A DNA stretch of 18,621 nucleotides from positions 1 through 18,621 of the forward strand of contig JBCBRH010000052.1 in the NCBI GenBank assembly GCA_039819785.1, given 5' to 3'. Origin of the DNA: JBCBRD01 sp039819785 (GTDB taxonomy: Bacteria; Pseudomonadota; Alphaproteobacteria; Rhizobiales; Hyphomicrobiaceae). Every line of letters starts with the position of its first letter. Position 1 is the first letter of the stretch. Shown here in pieces: positions 14,683 through 18,621 of the stretch. The notes below the pieces were generated by a model that saw only the letters and a program-made list of their open reading frames with translations, was not told the DNA's origin and did not search any database. The position numbers and the translations under genes were made by a program.

Positions 14683-16548
14683 ATGGGAAGAAAATACAGT
14701 CGCGAAGCTGGAACAGCTCAACAAAGTGTTTCGGAACTTATCTACCGCCGAAACCCGCAGTCGAAAGAGAATCCTCAATCAGTTGATCAGGCTTGCACTC
14801 CACAAAGCCCCAACCGGAAGAAAAAGCCTAAGAAGCGCCAACGCCAGAAGTCAGGTTTGAAAAAGCGCAACGAGGCGTTCGATCAGGTGGCTCACCAGCT
14901 TCTCGCTAACGGCTACGGCGTAACGCCCACCAGCGGCAAACGTCCTCAGTGGTCCGGTTGGATTGAACGCTTCTGCGAAAACATCCTAGCGGAGTGCCCC
15001 GAACGGATTGAAGCCTATGTCAAGACCTACGGCGTCGGCTATCGTGGCGTCAGGCTCGACGGTGTCGCTGCCCCAGTGCGCGACGGGCTCATCATTCTCG
15101 ACATCGACTGCACGCCGCAAGAAGAGCCAGCGCTGTGGCGTGAACTGCAAAGGATTGTACCGCAAGCCTTCAGCATGACGACGCCCGCCTGCATCGGTCG
15201 CCCAGGTCGCTTGAAGGCATTCATGCGCCTCAATTGCGAGCAGACAGAGCTGGAGCTGAAAGCCCTGAAAGTTCCAGGTAGCATGACCGGTAACACGGTT
15301 GAGCTTCTGACGCACCATGCGCTTGCGGTCATCCCGCCCACGCTGCACTCCGAAGAGGTTGGCCCCTATCACTGGCGCGATGCAAAACACACGCTGCTCA
15401 CGACCGCATTCGATGACCTGCCTATCATCACCTTGGATGAGATAGCAGCCATCCGTGAGCGCGTTGTACAGAAGAAGGTGTCGCGCCGGGATGCAGCAAA
15501 AGCCCTAAAGAAACTTTCTAAGGCATCGGAAGTCGGCAAAAGGCTAGAGGCTCAGAAACGCGCCGACCAGACACGTATTGTGAGACAAAACCGCTGGGAC
15601 GGCGATCTTGTTGAGCTGCACCGCCTGGCCGCTGCCCTTAGCTTCATATCGTCAGATGACGAAGGCGAGTGGTGGCGTGTTGGCCGTGCGCTCAAGCGCT
15701 ACAGCGGTGGCCGTTCTGAGCTGTTCGATCTGTGGTGCGCCTGGGCCGGAGGTGGGCTCTACGTAGGCACACGCTTCGTAGGATCGCCTAAGTTCAATGC
15801 GACGCGTCGGCAGGAGGTCGAGTGGGAGCGGTTTGAGGCCTCGGAAGGCCCAACAATCACGATTGCCACGATCATCCACGAGGCCGGGAAGGCTGGTTTC
15901 GACAAAAGCCTGAAAGGCTGGCCGACGCTGGCCTCGAAGCTCAGCGATAAAAAATCACGGCAAAAGACGATTAAGGTAGACGGGCCGATCAGTGCAGCAG
16001 CTAATGCAATGCCGAACGACCTCAAACTTTTCTTTCAGGCGCGTGATGCACTTCGCTGGTTTGCCAGTCAAGACAACCGCCTGACACGTGCAGCAGTTCG
16101 ATTGCTGAATGCCATCATCGATAAGGTGAGCCATGTTGAAGGGGGATATGCTTGGCCGGGACGGCCCAACTTGGCCTCCAAAGCTGGGGTTAATATCAAG
16201 ACCGTCCGCAACCTGCTTTCGGAACAGCTTAGGCCACTGGGATATGTGATTTCAGCCCCCGATGCGCCTCACCCCGACGGACAAGGCGTGGTTTACGCTA
16301 TCACTCCTCCGGTCGAAATGAAGTGGTCTGAGCTGATCTATAGGCACCGCGGTCAGGCTTTGGACCACAAATGCGTGGGGCCTGAGGAATTTGAAACTAT
16401 CGGTCAGGCGAGGGCGGAAAGTGCCTCTAAAAACAAGCCCCCTAAAAGCGTCCCCGGAAAGTATGGTTTCACTCCAAGCTCAATTGACAGCGTCCCCGAT
16501 CAGGAAGGGGTCACTTGTGACACCCTATTCCCTCAGGGACGCCATTAA
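14683..16548 (+). CDS. PrimPol/PriCT_2 primase-type replication protein
   Basis: This is a predicted DNA primase-polymerase that would start replication of the excised element. From ATG 14683 it has 621 residues. The N-terminal ~65 are basic and disordered (NRKKKPKKRQRQKSGLKKR). The PrimPol domain (~68-240) has the metal-binding DxD at D140/D142 (GLIILDIDC) and a later VIPPTLHSEEVGPYHW segment like the family's PS.H..G..Y.W. PriCT_2 (~309-400) has the typical EWWRVGRALKRYSGG...LFDLWCAWA. A winged-helix domain (~450-530) includes GYAWPGRPNLASKAGVNIKTVRNLL, a replication-initiator-like DNA-binding part. No C-terminal helicase (D5/Walker A) is present, unlike P4 alpha. An in-frame ATG at 14590 would add 31 residues but has no properly spaced ribosome-binding site. 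Confidence 0.85.
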   Translation: MGRKYSREAGTAQQSVSELIYRRNPQSKENPQSVDQACTPQSPNRKKKPKKRQRQKSGLKKRNEAFDQVAHQLLANGYGVTPTSGKRPQWSGWIERFCENILAECPERIEAYVKTYGVGYRGVRLDGVAAPVRDGLIILDIDCTPQEEPALWRELQRIVPQAFSMTTPACIGRPGRLKAFMRLNCEQTELELKALKVPGSMTGNTVELLTHHALAVIPPTLHSEEVGPYHWRDAKHTLLTTAFDDLPIITLDEIAAIRERVVQKKVSRRDAAKALKKLSKASEVGKRLEAQKRADQTRIVRQNRWDGDLVELHRLAAALSFISSDDEGEWWRVGRALKRYSGGRSELFDLWCAWAGGGLYVGTRFVGSPKFNATRRQEVEWERFEASEGPTITIATIIHEAGKAGFDKSLKGWPTLASKLSDKKSRQKTIKVDGPISAAANAMPNDLKLFFQARDALRWFASQDNRLTRAAVRLLNAIIDKVSHVEGGYAWPGRPNLASKAGVNIKTVRNLLSEQLRPLGYVISAPDAPHPDGQGVVYAITPPVEMKWSELIYRHRGQALDHKCVGPEEFETIGQARAESASKNKPPKSVPGKYGFTPSSIDSVPDQEGVTCDTLFPQGRH

Positions 16549-16563
16549 GTGATTGGACTGACC

Positions 16564-16582
16564 CGTCCCTGGGTGGGGGACG
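16564..16582 (+). terminator. Hairpin just after the primase gene
   Basis: CGTCCC (16564-16569) pairs with GGGACG (16577-16582) around a 7-nt loop, 15 bp after the stop. There is no T-run, so termination would need Rho or the next hairpin. Confidence 0.4.
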
Positions 16583-16661
16583 CAATGATTACCAGTACAA
16601 TTCCACTGGGAGGGCGGTCTTCCGACTCAAAAGCTAATGCTTCCAACGTAGTCCCGTTTCC

Positions 16662-16693
16662 GAATCAGCCAGCGAAAGGCCAGTAGCTGATTC
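16662..16693. repeat. 8-bp perfect inverted repeat
   Basis: GAATCAGC (16662-16669) and GCTGATTC (16686-16693) pair around a 16-nt loop. It is the second stem-loop after the primase gene. Confidence 0.6.
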
Positions 16694-16710
16694 CGTTATC
16701 AGCCAAACCC

Positions 16711-16746
16711 AAAAATCAAAAAACCAAGGAGCGCAGCTCCCCCTTG
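16711..16746 (-). terminator. Intrinsic terminator on the minus strand
   Basis: Read on the minus strand, GGAGC-TGC-GCTCC (16740-16728), with an outer CAA/TTG pairing across a CCC bulge, is followed by TTGG, TTTTTT and then TTTTT (down to 16711). This is a good Rho-independent terminator for leftward transcription. No minus-strand gene is seen to its right, so it would end a non-coding or antisense transcript. Confidence 0.6.
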
Positions 16747-16899
16747 ATCAACCAACCGCTCGTCGCGGAGGGAGTGCGCCCCGCACGACCGGGAGCAGAG
16801 AGCCGCCCCCGGCAGGGAGCCAGCTGTGGATGCCAATGCTTAATCGGGATTGAGATGGACTGATCGTTTCGGTTCTGGTTCGCTTGATCGGCTGTCATC

Positions 16900-16913
16900 C
16901 GTGACTGGTCACG
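16900..16913. repeat. Short dyad CGTGAC-TG-GTCACG
   Basis: Perfect 6-bp arms with a 2-nt spacer. Such a tight spacer suits a dimeric DNA-binding protein better than an RNA hairpin. Confidence 0.5.
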
Positions 16914-16983
16914 ACGTCCTGACAGGCGGCGGATACCAGTAGGTTGCTCCAAGAGAGAAAAAAGCGAAGCCTTATTGCTGGGG

Positions 16984-17008
16984 GCAAGGGCGCAGCCCGC
17001 GCAGGCCG
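16984..17008 (+). repeat. 25-bp direct repeat, copy 1
   Basis: Begins GCAAGGGCGCAGCCCG and ends CAGGCCG. It is identical over all 25 bases to the copy at 17161-17185. Confidence 0.8.
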
Positions 17009-17021
17009 TAGTGTTTCACTT

Positions 17022-17087
17022 TGTGGCTCTCATGGAGATTGCCGCCCCAGTGCTGATCTTATCGAAGCTGTCTCAATGAGAGCCACA
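17022..17087. repeat. 12-bp perfect inverted repeat with 42-nt loop
   Basis: TGTGGCTCTCAT (17022-17033) and ATGAGAGCCACA (17076-17087) are fully complementary. It lies between copies 1 and 2 of the 25-bp repeat. The length is far beyond the short dyads around it and suggests a folded RNA or an origin/cruciform structure. Confidence 0.75.
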
Positions 17088-17160
17088 CCGGTCCCGGTCG
17101 AGTGCAGACACTTGCAAGATGCTGGGGCCAGTCACCCTAAAAAAGGAAAAAAACAACGGA

Positions 17161-17185
17161 GCAAGGGCGCAGCCCGCGCAGGCCG
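17161..17185 (+). repeat. 25-bp direct repeat, copy 2
   Basis: Identical to copy 1. It is followed by AAGGCCGGAG, which also follows copy 3 but not copy 1, so copies 2 and 3 share about 35 bp. Confidence 0.8.
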
Positions 17186-17236
17186 AAGGCCGGAGGCAAG
17201 CGCAGCGCGCAGACGAAGCCGAAGTGGTTCCGTTCT

Positions 17237-17261
17237 GCAAGGGTGCAGTCCGCGCAAGCCG
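17237..17261 (+). repeat. 25-bp direct repeat, copy 3 (diverged)
   Basis: Matches copies 1 and 2 at 22 of 25 positions. All three differences are transitions (C-T, C-T, G-A). It lies 76 bp after copy 2. Confidence 0.75.
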
Positions 17262-17359
17262 AAGGCCGGAGCCCATCCGACCCAAAATCCAAAGACTGAA
17301 AACTTGCCTATAGCCAACACCTCACCACCCAGACCAACCCGAAACACCTCGCCAGGAGT

Positions 17360-17431
17360 CCATAGCTACCCGCAGAGCGGCAAATACTCCTTTCTTGCTA
17401 TGGTTAGCCAAAAACAAAAAACGCCGCTCTG
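17360..17431. ncRNA. Interleaved inverted repeats, possible pseudoknotted RNA
   Basis: CCATAGC (17360-17366) pairs with GCTATGG (17397-17403). CAGAGCGGC (17373-17381) pairs with GCCGCTCTG (17423-17431). The two stems of 7 and 9 bp interleave in the order A-B-A'-B', the topology of an H-type pseudoknot. The strand is not decided. No known RNA family was recognised, and transcription is inferred only. Confidence 0.35.
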
Positions 17432-17688
17432 GCACCCCTCTGAGTCCGTTAGAGCGGATATTACAATTTAAGGAATATCGACGCCCAAATCCAAATGAAC
17501 CGGAAATGACAGCCAATGGTTGTCAATTACAGAGCACGGAATTTCTCAATTCGTCTCAGATATCGAACCAGTTGAATAAGTGGTCCAATTGCAGAGTTTT
17601 CCACTTGACGGATTCTGGTGAATAACGCAGCCCTTAATGAAACCTTAGAAATTCAATTGTTCGTAGGTCAATTCAGGGAATGCGTAAC

Positions 17689-18390
17689 ATGTCGGTTAGT
17701 AGCGGTCTTGTTTATCGGACCAATCACGAGGGGCTGCCGGTGGCCAGTCCGCAGCACTTGCCCAAACCCTCCCGGGTGTCCTGGTATCCGCTTGCTGATC
17801 TGATCGACAACGAGATCAACATTGAGCGTAGTCAGCTGCATTCAGGTCGGCCTGCTCTAGAGCAAATTCCCTTGCTGCCAGTCTACAGCTTGAAAAAATT
17901 GGGGGCCGGTCATCCCGAAGGATTGATGCTCGACCTCCAGGCTGAAGATGGTCCTTTGTCGGTTGTGGTCTTCGTTCGTGCAGACTTCCGTGAAGACGGC
18001 GGCTCGCTCCATGTGCGGTGGCAGCACACCCCGGCGCTGGGCAATCCAACCATGAAACGCAAGACCATCTCTCTGTCGGCTGAGCCTCGAAAGGTGGGGA
18101 GGTGCTATGCCGCCGAGTGTCCCACGTGTGGCAAACGCTCTCGGCGGCTTTGCTGGGCGGTTCACACCTTCGCCTGCCACGAATGCCTTGCCGTCAAATC
18201 AGCCAGCCGCCGTCTTGGCCACAAGTACGTCGTCGAAAAGCAGGTAAGGCGGCTCCGTGAGGCGCTGGGCCAGGAGCCTGGCCTGCTTAAACCGATCTTC
18301 GTGAAAAACCCAACACCAGCAAAACGACGCATGGCCGAAGCCTTATGGGAGGCCGAATTCGAGCTTCTGCGTCAGCAACTCGGAGCGTAA
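17689..18390 (+). CDS. Zinc-ribbon protein of unknown function
   Basis: From ATG 17689 it has 233 residues. This start is preferred to ATG 17680 because AGGGA (17675-17679) touches the latter but is 9 nt from the former. The N-terminal ~130 residues form a beta-rich region (LSVVVFVRADF, LHVRWQHTPAL) with no known family. A four-cysteine zinc ribbon follows: C144 and C147 in ECPTCGKR, C163 and C166 in ACHECL, with an extra C155 between. The tail is basic and helical (RRLGHKYVVEKQVRRLREALG). The pattern CPxCG-R-LC...F.C..C resembles small zinc-ribbon proteins common in alphaproteobacterial phages and islands. It could bind nucleic acid; the role is not established. It is 4 bp from the next gene. 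Confidence 0.75.
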   Translation: MSVSSGLVYRTNHEGLPVASPQHLPKPSRVSWYPLADLIDNEINIERSQLHSGRPALEQIPLLPVYSLKKLGAGHPEGLMLDLQAEDGPLSVVVFVRADFREDGGSLHVRWQHTPALGNPTMKRKTISLSAEPRKVGRCYAAECPTCGKRSRRLCWAVHTFACHECLAVKSASRRLGHKYVVEKQVRRLREALGQEPGLLKPIFVKNPTPAKRRMAEALWEAEFELLRQQLGA

Positions 18391-18394
18391 CCCA

Positions 18395-18621
18395 ATGCCC
18401 TTGATGACCCTGCAACTGATGAGGAAGCGCCTTGAGCGTGTGCCGATTTTTCGCAACGATGAGGATCACGAGACCTATCGGATGACCTACGCCACCGGCA
18501 ACGCGATGGCGCCCGCCGTGCTCTGGCATCGCGTCGACACGTTGACTTCCGATCTCCCCAGCATCATTGAGGACCTAGGACGCGGCGATCCACGCCCAGG
18601 GCTCCTGACGGCAGCCAACGC
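18395..18621 (+). CDS. Hypothetical protein, 3'-partial
   Basis: The frame from ATG 18395 stays open for 75 codons to the window end. It begins MPLMTLQLMRKRLERVPIFR and continues with ETYRMTYATGNAMAPAVLWHRVD. GGAG at 18382-18385 lies 9 nt before the start, and the previous gene ends only 4 bp upstream, so they form one operon. Codon use looks coding. I do not recognise the family; the visible part is a soluble, mixed helix/strand sequence without signal peptide. Confidence 0.6.
   Translation, partial: MPLMTLQLMRKRLERVPIFRNDEDHETYRMTYATGNAMAPAVLWHRVDTLTSDLPSIIEDLGRGDPRPGLLTAAN

Larger units (their letters stand above)
16549..17688. other. 1.1-kb structured non-coding region, candidate origin and/or ncRNA locus
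   Basis: No credible protein gene lies here. The first ~750 bp are GC-rich with multiple inverted and direct repeats; the last ~300 bp (about 17380-17690) are clearly AT-richer. DnaA-box-like sequences occur at 16825-16833 (TGTGGATGC) and 17597-17605 (TTTTCCACT), each with one or two mismatches. CAATT(A/G)CAGAG occurs at 17524-17534 and 17586-17596. It sits directly behind the replication gene, which suggests a replication origin, but no proper iteron array is seen. Confidence 0.45.

Noticed and set aside
16716..16952. 78-residue minus-strand frame with a TTG start
   Set aside because: It reads straight through the minus-strand terminator stem and ends in its T-run, and the product is not protein-like. 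A non-coding transcript is more likely.
16984..17261. CRISPR array
   Set aside because: Only three copies, uneven spacing (152 and 51 bp between copies), GC-rich diverged unit and no cas genes.
16944..17471. 175-residue plus-strand open frame with a TTG start
   Set aside because: It runs through the 25-bp repeats and hairpins; the product is repeat-derived and basic (KGAARAGR twice) with no protein-like segment.

Overview
The window looks like chromosomal DNA of a Gram-negative proteobacterium, most likely an alphaproteobacterium. The moderately high GC content, the FecR/CHASE2-cyclase pair, the SthA variant and the type of integrated element all fit, but the genus cannot be read from the sequence. 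Two parts meet near position 10,000-12,300: a block of core-like metabolic and signalling genes on the left, and an integrated mobile element on the right.

Left block (1-9791). A C-terminal fragment of an unrecognised Pro/Ser-rich protein is followed by a two-gene unit with an ATGA overlap. It encodes an exported FecR-domain protein and a membrane-bound CHASE2-class III nucleotidyl cyclase. Facing it is dabB-dabA on the minus strand, the two-subunit inorganic-carbon (CO2/bicarbonate) uptake system. A NuoL-like membrane subunit drives the zinc-binding, carbonic-anhydrase-like subunit DabA. A LysR-type regulator is transcribed divergently from dabB across a 77-bp intergenic region, and an inverted repeat there overlaps its start codon. 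This suggests an autoregulated LysR controlling carbon uptake. Convergent to lysR is sthA, a soluble transhydrogenase, which uses a TTG start just behind a 9-bp perfect hairpin.

Junction (9792-12289). This part is mostly non-coding. It holds the C-terminal remnant of an IS3-family transposase, one intact SAM-dependent methyltransferase with its own terminator-like hairpin, and then about 790 bp of palindromes and repeats leading to an integrase. The left attachment site of the element probably lies here, but I see no tRNA gene.

Right block (12290-18621, running off the window). This is an integrated element: a P4-type tyrosine integrase, an AlpA-like HTH regulator, two small genes (one apparently frameshifted), and a PrimPol/PriCT_2 primase-type replication protein with a C-terminal winged helix. 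About 1.1 kb with no convincing gene follows, full of hairpins, repeats, a possible pseudoknot and a minus-strand terminator. Then come a zinc-ribbon protein and a partial unknown gene. Integrase + AlpA + PrimPol primase is the core layout of P4-like satellites and small integrative elements. No relaxase, capsid or terminase gene is visible, so its mode of transfer is undetermined.
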